From Gammaproteobacteria bacterium (GTDB taxonomy: Bacteria; Pseudomonadota; Gammaproteobacteria; Burkholderiales; Gallionellaceae): 64,000 nt of DNA. The translations under genes were made by a program, and so were the position numbers. Numbering within the stretch: position 1 is the first letter of the stretch; each line of letters begins with the position of its first letter. Under the pieces are notes generated by a model, which worked only from the letters and a program-made list of their open reading frames with translations, was not told the origin of the DNA and did no database searches. The DNA lies in NCBI GenBank assembly GCA_018813765.1, contig JAHJBC010000009.1, forward strand, positions 62,001 to 126,000, written 5' to 3'. Shown here in pieces: positions 57,111-64,000 of the stretch.

Positions 57111-59528
57111 ATGGCCGAATACGATCCCATCTCTACCGAAGCAGACCTTTACCCCCTGTTGCCCCTGCGCGACGTGGTGGTGTTTCCTCATATGGTCATC
57201 CCGCTGTTCGTCGGTCGTGCCAAATCCATCAAGGCGCTGGAGGCTGCGATGGAAGCGGGCAAGAGCATCGTGCTGGTCGCGCAGAAATCTGCGGCCAAGG
57301 ACGAACCTGCGACCGAGGATATGTACCGCATCGGCAGCATCGCCAATATCCTGCAAATGCTGAAATTGCCTGACGGTACCGTCAAGGTGCTGGTGGAAGG
57401 CACGCAGCGCGCCAAGGTACTGCGCGTGTTCGACGACAAATCCCATTTCGATGCCGAGATACAGCCCGTGCCGGCTGACGAGGAGATCGGACACGAGGCC
57501 GAGGCGATGCGCCGCGCGCTGATCAACCAGTTCGACCAGTACGTCAAACTTAACAAGAAGATCCCGCCCGAGATACTGACCTCGCTGGCCGGCATCGATG
57601 ACGCCGGTCGCCTGGCCGATACTATTGCTGCCCATCTGCCGCTCAAGTTGGAGCAAAAACAGGAAGTGCTGGAGATATTCGACGTGCGCCAGCGCCTCGA
57701 ACATCTGCTGGGCTTGCTGGAGGCAGAGCTGGACATCATGCAGGTAGAGAAGCGCATTCGCGGCCGCGTCAAGCGCCAGATGGAGAAGAGCCAGCGCGAG
57801 TATTATCTGAATGAGCAGGTCAAAGCGATCCAGAAGGAACTCGGCGAAGGCGAGGACGGCGCCGATATCGAGGAAGTCGAGAAGAAGATCAAGGCAGCGC
57901 ACATGCCCAAGGAAGCGCGCGCCAAGGCTGAGGCTGAGCTCAAAAAGTTGCGCCTGATGTCGCCGATGTCCGCCGAGGCGACGGTGGTGCGCAACTATAT
58001 CGATGTGCTCATCGGTTTGCCGTGGAAGAAGAAGACCAAGATCGATACCGATCTGAAACATGCGGAAGATATTCTGGAAGCCGATCACTACGGGCTGGAC
58101 AAGGTGAAAGAACGCATCGTCGAATATCTGGCGGTGCAGCAGCGTGTGGACAAGATGAAGGCGCCCATCCTGTGTCTGGTCGGTCCTCCCGGCGTGGGCA
58201 AGACCTCGCTGGGGCAGTCCATCGCGCGTGCGACCAACCGCAAGTTCGTGCGCATGTCGCTGGGCGGCGTACGCGACGAATCCGAGATCCGTGGACACCG
58301 TCGTACCTACATCGGCTCCATGCCCGGCAAGATACTGCAGAACATGAGCAAGGTCGCGGTGAAGAACCCGCTGTTCCTGCTGGACGAAGTGGACAAGATG
58401 GGCATGGACTTCCGTGGCGATCCTTCGTCGGCGCTGCTGGAAGTGCTCGATCCCGAGCAGAATCACACCTTCGTCGACCACTACGTCGAGGTCGAGTACG
58501 ACCTGTCCGACGTGATGTTCGTCGCGACTTCGAACAGCATGAACATTCCCGCTCCGTTGCTGGATCGCATGGAAGTGATCCATGTGTCGAGCTATACCGA
58601 GGATGAAAAGGTCAATATCGCGACGCGCTACCTGTTGCCCAAGGCGATCAAGAACAACGGGCTGAAGCCGGAGGAGATCAGTGTCTCCGAGAGCGCGATT
58701 CGCGACATCCTGCGCTATTACACACGCGAGGCGGGGGTGCGCAGTCTGGAACGCGAGCTTTCCAAGATCTGCCGCAAGGTAGTGAAGTCGCTGTTGCTGA
58801 AGGGACGCGAGAGCAAGGTCACGGTCAATGCGCGCAATCTGGACAAGTATCTGGGCGTGCGTCGTTACAGCTACGGTATCGCCGAGAAGACCAATCAGGT
58901 TGGGCAGGTGACCGGCTTGGCGTGGACCGAGGTGGGCGGCGAACTGCTTACCATCGAAACCGCAGTGTTGCCGGGCAAGGGCAAGACCACGACCACCGGG
59001 AAACTGGGCGAAGTGATGCAGGAGTCCATCCAGGCTGCGCTGAGCGTGGTGCGCAGCCGTGCTCGTTCGCTGGGTATCGCCCAGAACTTCTACGAAAAGA
59101 GCGATCTGCACATCCACTTGCCCGAAGGCGCGACGCCCAAGGACGGACCAAGCGCGGGTATCGGCATCTGTACTGCCATGGTCTCGGCTTTGACCGGCAT
59201 CCCGGTGCGGGCGGATGTCGCCATGACCGGCGAGATTACTTTGCGCGGTGAAGTTTTGCCCATCGGCGGCCTGAAGGAAAAACTGCTGGCGGCGCAACGC
59301 GGCGGCATCAAGGTCGTGCTGATCCCGGAAGAAAACACCAAGGATCTGGTCGAAATCCCGGATAACGTGAAGAACAAGCTGGATATCCATCCGGTGAAAT
59401 GGATTGAGCAGGTTCTGGAGATGGCGCTGGAACGCAAACCCGAAGCGCTGCCTGATTCGGATGTTGCTGCCGTGGCCACTCCTCCCGTCATCGGCGAAAC
59501 AGGCACATCGCCTGCGATCAAGCATTGA
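57111..59528 (+). CDS. lon: Lon ATP-dependent protease
   Basis: 805 residues from ATG 57111; an upstream in-frame start would include the promoter region. The LON N-domain ([23 protein letters not shown]) is followed by an AAA+ domain with [10 protein letters not shown] and [10 protein letters not shown]. The protease domain has the catalytic Ser in KDGPSAGIG and Lys in [14 protein letters not shown]. Lon degrades misfolded and regulatory proteins. The upstream sigma-32-like promoter fits stress induction. Confidence 0.97.
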   Translation: MAEYDPISTEADLYPLLPLRDVVVFPHMVIPLFVGRAKSIKALEAAMEAGKSIVLVAQKSAAKDEPATEDMYRIGSIANILQMLKLPDGTVKVLVEGTQRAKVLRVFDDKSHFDAEIQPVPADEEIGHEAEAMRRALINQFDQYVKLNKKIPPEILTSLAGIDDAGRLADTIAAHLPLKLEQKQEVLEIFDVRQRLEHLLGLLEAELDIMQVEKRIRGRVKRQMEKSQREYYLNEQVKAIQKELGEGEDGADIEEVEKKIKAAHMPKEARAKAEAELKKLRLMSPMSAEATVVRNYIDVLIGLPWKKKTKIDTDLKHAEDILEADHYGLDKVKERIVEYLAVQQRVDKMKAPILCLVGPPGVGKTSLGQSIARATNRKFVRMSLGGVRDESEIRGHRRTYIGSMPGKILQNMSKVAVKNPLFLLDEVDKMGMDFRGDPSSALLEVLDPEQNHTFVDHYVEVEYDLSDVMFVATSNSMNIPAPLLDRMEVIHVSSYTEDEKVNIATRYLLPKAIKNNGLKPEEISVSESAIRDILRYYTREAGVRSLERELSKICRKVVKSLLLKGRESKVTVNARNLDKYLGVRRYSYGIAEKTNQVGQVTGLAWTEVGGELLTIETAVLPGKGKTTTTGKLGEVMQESIQAALSVVRSRARSLGIAQNFYEKSDLHIHLPEGATPKDGPSAGIGICTAMVSALTGIPVRADVAMTGEITLRGEVLPIGGLKEKLLAAQRGGIKVVLIPEENTKDLVEIPDNVKNKLDIHPVKWIEQVLEMALERKPEALPDSDVAAVATPPVIGETGTSPAIKH

Positions 59529-59574
59529 CGGGGCATTGCGGGCAGGTGGGCAATAATAATATTACTGTATTTGC

Positions 59575-59603
59575 TTGACCCGTCCGGAAACCCTTGATAT
59601 AAA
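59575..59603 (+). promoter_or_regulatory. Sigma-70 promoter of hupB
   Basis: TTGACC (59575-59580), 17 bases, TATAAA (59598-59603). Near-consensus elements and exact 17-bp spacing, 51 bases upstream of the hupB start. Confidence 0.7.
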
Positions 59604-59654
59604 GCCGTCCCAGGTCTTTCCTGTGTTCTCAACCAACATGCAAAGGGGAATCGC

Positions 59655-59930
59655 GTGAGTAATAAATCTGATCTGATCGAAGCTATCGCAAAATCCGCTG
59701 ATATTTCCAAGGCTGCTGCCGGTCGCGCGTTGGACGCGACAATCGAATCCATCAAGAAGTCCCTGAAGAAAGGTGAAGACGTGAGCCTGGTTGGTTTCGG
59801 CACCTTCTATGTGGGCAAACGTGCCGCTCGTACTGGTCGCAATCCGCAGACTGGAGCCGCCATCAAGATCAAGGCAGCCAAAGTTCCGAAATTCCGCGCT
59901 GGCAAAGGTCTGAAAGATGCTGTAAACTAG
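59655..59930 (+). CDS. hupB: DNA-binding protein HU
   Basis: 91 residues from a GTG start at 59655, preceded by AAAGGGG (59642-59648). The sequence ([43 protein letters not shown]) is HU beta, a nucleoid protein that bends DNA. A downstream ATG is absent, so GTG is the natural choice. The tRNA-Val gene begins 12 bases after its stop, with no terminator between them. Confidence 0.95.
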   Translation: MSNKSDLIEAIAKSADISKAAAGRALDATIESIKKSLKKGEDVSLVGFGTFYVGKRAARTGRNPQTGAAIKIKAAKVPKFRAGKGLKDAVN

Positions 59931-59942
59931 CCGACTTTCTTG

Positions 59943-60018
59943 GGGTGCTTAGCTCAGCTGGTAGAGCACCGCCCTTACAAGGCGATTGTCGGCGGTTCGA
60001 TCCCGTCAGCACCCACCA
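59943..60018 (+). tRNA. tRNA-Val (anticodon TAC)
   Basis: Cloverleaf with acceptor stem GGGTGCT/AGCACCC (59943-59949 and 60008-60014), anticodon TAC at 59976-59978, T-arm GGTTCGATCC and an encoded CCA at 60016-60018. Confidence 0.93.
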
Positions 60019-60053
60019 GCAGTTTGATCGAGTTGTTAGAAGTAGCAGTTTTT

Positions 60054-60130
60054 GGAGTGGTAGTTCAGTTGGTTAGAATACCGGCCTGTCACGCCGGGGG
60101 TCGCGGGTTCGAGTCCCGTCCACTCCGCCA
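60054..60130 (+). tRNA. tRNA-Asp (anticodon GTC)
   Basis: Acceptor stem GGAGTGG/CCACTCC (60054-60060 and 60120-60126), anticodon GTC at 60088-60090, T-arm GGTTCGAGTCC and encoded CCA ending at 60130. Confidence 0.93.
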
Positions 60131-60135
60131 AACAG

Positions 60136-60160
60136 AGGCGAACGAAAGTTCGCCTTTTTT
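60136..60160 (+). terminator. Rho-independent terminator after the tRNA genes
   Basis: An 8-bp stem AGGCGAAC/GTTCGCCT around a GAAA tetraloop, with a run of T ending at 60160. It should close the hupB-tRNA transcript. Confidence 0.88.
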
Positions 60161-60206
60161 CATGTTGGGTGTCATTATCGGCACCCGCCATTTCGGGTAG
60201 CTAGTT

Positions 60207-62093
60207 ATGTTCGATTTCGTGCATGAGAAGAAACGAATAGTGCAGGTCGTGCTGGCGCTGATCATTTTGCCGTTCGCTTTCTGGGGAGTGGATTCCTATC
60301 GCAATGCCGGAGGTCCGGCAGCGCTGGCCAAGGTCAACGGCGAGGATATCGGGCAACTGGAATTCGAGAATGCACTGGATCAGCAGCGTCAGCGCATACG
60401 CGAGTTGGCTGGAGATGCATTCGATCCGGCCATGTTCGACCGGCCGGAGGTCAAGTATTCGGTGCTGGAGGGGCTGGTTACTCGCCACCTGATGTTGTCC
60501 GAGGCAAGAAGTGTCAATCTGATACCTGGGGACGCGCAGATCGCCCAGGTTCTGCTCAGCATCGACGAGTTCAGGGTCGACGGGAGATTCGACAAGCAGC
60601 GATACCTTGCTGCGTTGAACGAACGCGGCATGAACCAGTTCCAGTTTGAATCGCAACTGGGTCAGGACATCGCATTGCAGCGTTTGGCGGACGCTTACAC
60701 GCAAAACGGTTATGCATCCGACACGGTGGTGGAAAGACTGATTCGGCTGAATGAACAGCAACGGGTAGTCTCGGTGATGAAGCTGGATGCAGACCGTTTC
60801 GTCGGGCAGGCGCGCGTAAGCGATGCCGATATCAGCGCCTATTATGAGCAGCATGCTGCAGAGTTCCAGTTGCCGGAGCGCGCGAATGTCGAATATGTAC
60901 TGTTCTCGGCGGATACGCTGATGCCATCGATCTCGGTTTCGGATGCCGAGATCAAACAATATTACGACGACCATATCTCTGAATTCGGTACGCAGGAGCA
61001 ACGCCAGGCGGCGCATATCCTGATCGCTGTGTCCAGGCAGGCGCCTGAAGCCGAGAAGCAGGAGGCAAAAGCCAAAGCCGTGCAGGTTTTACAGCAAGTG
61101 AAGCAGGCGCCGGCCAATTTCGCGGCATTGGCCAAGCAGCATTCGCAGGATCCGGGTTCGGCTGCCAGCGGCGGCGATCTGGGGATGTTCGGTCGTGGCG
61201 CGATGATGAAGCCGTTCGATGACAGCGTGTTCAGTTTGAAGAAGGGTGAAGTGAGCGAACTGGTGGAGTCTGACTACGGTTTCCATATCATCAAATTGCT
61301 GGCGATCAAACCGGCTGAACTTCAGCCGTTGGCGGCAGTGCGCGGAATGATCGGGCAGCGCCTGAGATCGCAGCATGCGGCTGACAGATTTGCCGAATTG
61401 GCCGAAAAGTTCAACGACACCGTCTATGAGCAAAGCGATACGCTGAAGCCAGCCGCCGAACTTGCCAAGGTAGCCATAAAGCGCGGTGTGTGGTTAAGCA
61501 AGGGGCAACCAGCGTCCGAGCCATGGACAGACAAGGTATTGCAGGCGGTATTTTCGGACGAGGCGTTGAAGGACAAGCGCAACACTGAAGCTATCGAAGT
61601 CGCACCCAATACCCTGCTCGCTGCCCGCGTTGTGGAATACAAGCCCGCGAGCTCGCGTCCGTTGGCAGAGGTCGCATCGCTCATTCGTGGGCAGTTGCAG
61701 CGTATGCAAGCGTCGGAGATGGCGGTGAAGCAGGGGGCGACTCTGCTGGAACAGCTTCAGCGCGGCGAGAAGGTCAAGCCCGCTTGGCAGGCGGCGCAAA
61801 GCATTTCGCGCAGCCAGCATGCCGGTATCGATCCTGCGCTGGTTCAGGCCGTGTTCAGGGCAGGAACGGGCAAGCTTCCAGCTTATGTTGGCATTGAAAA
61901 TGCGCAGGTTGGATATGCGCTGGCGCGCATCGAGGCGGTCAGGGAGATCGACTCCATCGATGCGGGCAAACGCCTTCGCTATGCACAGCAGATCAGGCAG
62001 ATGACCGGCGGTGAGTTGTTGCAGGCCCATTTGCAGGATGCGAAAAAGAGCGCTGACATCACGATCAAGCCTTTTGCCGCGGACGCAAGATAG
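60207..62093 (+). CDS. ppiD: Periplasmic folding factor PpiD (SurA-like)
   Basis: 628 residues. A single N-terminal membrane helix (about 11-30: RIVQVVLALIILPFAFWGVDSY) anchors it on the periplasmic side. A SurA_N-like helical part follows (about 35-190), then a parvulin domain near residue 265 (QAAHILIAVSRQAPEAEKQ, GGDLGMFGRGAMMKPFDDSVF). It helps outer-membrane and secreted proteins fold, which suits the porin locus here. The tail ends with a basic segment. Confidence 0.92.
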   Translation: MFDFVHEKKRIVQVVLALIILPFAFWGVDSYRNAGGPAALAKVNGEDIGQLEFENALDQQRQRIRELAGDAFDPAMFDRPEVKYSVLEGLVTRHLMLSEARSVNLIPGDAQIAQVLLSIDEFRVDGRFDKQRYLAALNERGMNQFQFESQLGQDIALQRLADAYTQNGYASDTVVERLIRLNEQQRVVSVMKLDADRFVGQARVSDADISAYYEQHAAEFQLPERANVEYVLFSADTLMPSISVSDAEIKQYYDDHISEFGTQEQRQAAHILIAVSRQAPEAEKQEAKAKAVQVLQQVKQAPANFAALAKQHSQDPGSAASGGDLGMFGRGAMMKPFDDSVFSLKKGEVSELVESDYGFHIIKLLAIKPAELQPLAAVRGMIGQRLRSQHAADRFAELAEKFNDTVYEQSDTLKPAAELAKVAIKRGVWLSKGQPASEPWTDKVLQAVFSDEALKDKRNTEAIEVAPNTLLAARVVEYKPASSRPLAEVASLIRGQLQRMQASEMAVKQGATLLEQLQRGEKVKPAWQAAQSISRSQHAGIDPALVQAVFRAGTGKLPAYVGIENAQVGYALARIEAVREIDSIDAGKRLRYAQQIRQMTGGELLQAHLQDAKKSADITIKPFAADAR

Positions 62094-62112
62094 CAGCAAC
62101 GATTTGGTACTC

Positions 62113-62147
62113 AAAAAAACGCCGCTCCTCAGAGCGGCGTTTTTTAT
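62113..62147. terminator. Bidirectional terminator between ppiD and fabI
   Basis: Stem ACGCCGCTC/GAGCGGCGT (62119-62127 and 62132-62140) with a 4-nt loop, preceded by seven A and followed by six T. It can end both convergent transcripts. Confidence 0.88.
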
Positions 62148-62163
62148 TCAAGGTCAATACAGT

Positions 62164-62949
62164 TCAGGCTTCCGTTGTTCCAAGCGCGGTAGTATTGAAA
62201 CCGCCGTCTACGTAGGTGATCTCGCCGGTGATGCCGCTGGCCAGGTCGCTGCACAGGAAAGCGGCAACATTGCCAACTTCCTCGACCGTGACGTTGCGCT
62301 TGAGCGGGGCATGCTTGGCATTGTAGGAGAGCAGCTTGCCGAAATCGCCAATCCCGGCGGCGGCCAGCGTCTTGATCGGACCGGCGGAGATGGCGTTGGC
62401 GCGCATTCCCTTGCGGCCCAGTTCCATCGCCAGGTAACGAACGCTGGCCTCAAGGCTGGCCTTGGCCATGCCCATCACGTTGTAGTGCGGCATGGTGCGT
62501 ACGGCGCCAAGGTAACTCATGGTCAGGATCGACGAATTGTCGTTCAGGTATGGCAATGCTGCCTTGGCCATGGCGGGGAAACTGTAGGCACTGATATCGT
62601 GCGCAATGCGGAATGCTTCGCGGCTGAAGCCGTCGAGGAACTCTCCATCCAGCGCTTCACGTGGCGCAAATGCGATGGCATGCACGAAACCGTCGAACTT
62701 GCCCCATTTTTTGCCCAAATCGGAGAACAATTGCTCGATCTCGGCGTCGCTGGAAACATCGCAAGGATAGACCATGTCGCTGCCGAATTCTTTTGCCATA
62801 TCCACGACGCGGTCTTTGACGCGCTCGCCCTGATAGGTGAATGCCAGTTCAGCTCCCTGGCGGTGCATGGCCAGCGCGACGCCGTAAGCGATAGAGCGGT
62901 TACTGAGCATGCCGGTGACAAGAATGCGCTTGTTTGCCAAAAATCCCAT
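62164..62949 (-). CDS. fabI: Enoyl-[acyl-carrier-protein] reductase (NADH)
   Basis: 261 residues. It begins [23 protein letters not shown], the FabI version of the nucleotide-binding motif. The catalytic Tyr and Lys are in [10 protein letters not shown] near residue 158. It catalyses the last step of fatty-acid elongation. On the minus strand, it converges with ppiD at the bidirectional terminator. No resistance-related change can be assessed. Confidence 0.96.
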   Translation of the reverse strand: MGFLANKRILVTGMLSNRSIAYGVALAMHRQGAELAFTYQGERVKDRVVDMAKEFGSDMVYPCDVSSDAEIEQLFSDLGKKWGKFDGFVHAIAFAPREALDGEFLDGFSREAFRIAHDISAYSFPAMAKAALPYLNDNSSILTMSYLGAVRTMPHYNVMGMAKASLEASVRYLAMELGRKGMRANAISAGPIKTLAAAGIGDFGKLLSYNAKHAPLKRNVTVEEVGNVAAFLCSDLASGITGEITYVDGGFNTTALGTTEA

Positions 62950-63085
62950 GTTATTCCTCGGTTCAAATTTGGTTGCGAACGTCTGATGCGGCGCGGATTA
63001 TAACCCAATAGACGGGCTGCGCTGCATGCATGGCAATCGTATATAATCCGACGCTGTTTTGTATCCGGCGTGTGACACGTTTTCC

Positions 63086-63715
63086 ATGCAACAGGCACCT
63101 ATTCTGGAAGTGAAAGATCTTGCTTGCGAGCGTGGCGACCATCGCCTGTTCAGCGGCTTGAGCTTCGCGCTTGGACCCGGCGAACTGATGCAGGTGCAGG
63201 GTGTGAATGGCAGTGGTAAGACTACGCTACTGCGCACCTTGTGCGGTTTCATGCAGCCGGTGCAGGGGAAGGTGCTCTGGAGCGGCCGGGACATCAACGA
63301 ATGGGATGATTCCTTCCATGCCGAGATGTGTTACCTCGGACACCTGAATGCCATCAAGGATGAATTGAGCGCACTTGAGAATCTGCGGATGAGCGCGGGT
63401 CTGGCGGGTTACTCGGTGAACGAGAAACAGGCAGTTACCGCGTTGCGCAGAATGGGATTGCAGCGCCGCGAACATCTGCCGGTGAAAGTCCTGTCGCAAG
63501 GCCAGCGGCGCAGGGTTGCGCTGGCGCGCTTGCTGATCGGCGATGCGCACCTGTGGATACTGGACGAACCGTTGACCGCGCTCGATGTGGGGGCAGTCGG
63601 CCTGATGCAGGAACTAATCGGAGAACATCTGTCGAACGGCGGCATGGCGATATTCACCACGCACCAGCCGTTGCAGGTATCCGGCGTGACGACGAGATTG
63701 TTGAATCTGTCATGA
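63086..63715 (+). CDS. ccmA: Haem exporter ATP-binding protein CcmA
   Basis: 209 residues from ATG 63086 (an upstream TTG at 63059 is unlikely). ABC ATPase motifs: Walker A NGSGKTTL, signature LSQGQRRRVAL and Walker B LWILDEPLTALD. With CcmB it forms the CcmABCD complex that releases the haem chaperone CcmE for c-type cytochrome maturation. It overlaps ccmB by four bases. The multihaem cytochromes at the left end would depend on this pathway. Confidence 0.93.
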   Translation: MQQAPILEVKDLACERGDHRLFSGLSFALGPGELMQVQGVNGSGKTTLLRTLCGFMQPVQGKVLWSGRDINEWDDSFHAEMCYLGHLNAIKDELSALENLRMSAGLAGYSVNEKQAVTALRRMGLQRREHLPVKVLSQGQRRRVALARLLIGDAHLWILDEPLTALDVGAVGLMQELIGEHLSNGGMAIFTTHQPLQVSGVTTRLLNLS

Positions 63716-64000
63716 ACAAATTATCGCTCGCCGGATTGCTGGGATTGGTGGTGCGACGCGATCTGTTGCTGGCGATGCGTCGCCGTGCCGACGTGCTGAC
63801 CACGCTGATCTTTTTCGTGATGGTGGTGAGCCTGTTCCCCCTCGGGGTCGGGCCGGAACAGGACATGCTGCGCAAGATGGCTTCCGGCGTGGTATGGGTC
63901 GCGGCATTGTTGGCCTCGATGCTGTCCTTGCCGCGCATGTTCTCGGCGGATTATGCCGACGGGACGCTGGAGCAGATGATGCTGGCCCCGCAGTCGCTTA
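63712..64000 (+). CDS. ccmB: Haem exporter membrane protein CcmB (partial, runs off window)
   Basis: The first 96 codons are visible. The sequence (LLGLVVRRDLLLAMRRRADVLTTLIFFVMVVSLFP, then DYADGTLEQMMLAP) matches CcmB, with two hydrophobic segments so far. The start overlaps the ccmA stop (ATGA). The rest lies beyond base 64000. Confidence 0.9.
   Translation, partial: MNKLSLAGLLGLVVRRDLLLAMRRRADVLTTLIFFVMVVSLFPLGVGPEQDMLRKMASGVVWVAALLASMLSLPRMFSADYADGTLEQMMLAPQSL

Overview
The window looks like a chromosomal segment of a diazotrophic, cytochrome-rich betaproteobacterium. A member of Gallionellaceae/Nitrosomonadales is the best guess. This is inferred from gene content: a nif accessory operon, an NAD-dependent Mo formate dehydrogenase, a porin-cytochrome locus, CcmAB and a tig-clpP-clpX-lon-hupB-tRNA-ppiD block. 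No rRNA, CRISPR array, integrase or transposase was seen.

Layout. 1-3910 holds a rhodanese-domain protein, a five-haem c-type lipoprotein, a small exported protein, a membrane-anchored three-haem cytochrome and an outer-membrane porin. The second half of this locus starts behind a consensus sigma-54 promoter at 1897-1912. It is followed at 4233-6979 by a histidine kinase and a sigma-54-dependent response regulator. Together they read as one regulated extracellular-electron-transfer (or oxyanion-reduction) module. 7105-13308 is fdsG-fdsB-fdsA-fdhD(fdsC)-fdsD, with a different dispersed repeat in each of three internal gaps.

13510-25266 is an accessory island. It carries a short N6-adenine methyltransferase, a metallopeptidase/PIN-like pair (ImmA/IrrE + DUF4411 type), an Eco57I-like methyltransferase, a GIY-YIG-helicase protein with a one-base frameshift near its start, and a DUF3800 protein. 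An HTH-ATPase regulator follows, preceded by three GCTTTAC repeats at exact 22-bp steps, then a RhuM-Doc fusion, a BRO-N protein, a decayed RhuM-Doc copy and a VapBC pair.

25546-34043 holds purT (minus strand) and a nif accessory operon: iscA-type carrier, nifU, nifS, nifV, cysE, a TPR-like gene, nifW, nifZ and nifM. It is driven by a sigma-54 promoter with a perfect NifA upstream site. The nitrogenase structural genes are not in this window. 34057-40019 (minus strand) holds two nucleotidyltransferases, a small membrane protein and a TRAP transporter (dctPQM) with a TatT-type lipoprotein. 40717-53704 is a glycogen cluster: glgB, pgi, glgA, glgC, two GH57 enzymes and glgP. 53796-62093 is the protein quality-control block with HU, two tRNAs and ppiD. 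The window ends with fabI (minus strand), ccmA and the beginning of ccmB.

The most novel-looking parts are the sigma-54/two-component controlled porin-cytochrome locus and the defence-like island with its split methyltransferases and GIY-YIG-helicase. Dispersed palindromic repeats are unusually common, and some have entered coding sequence (cysE, fdhD).
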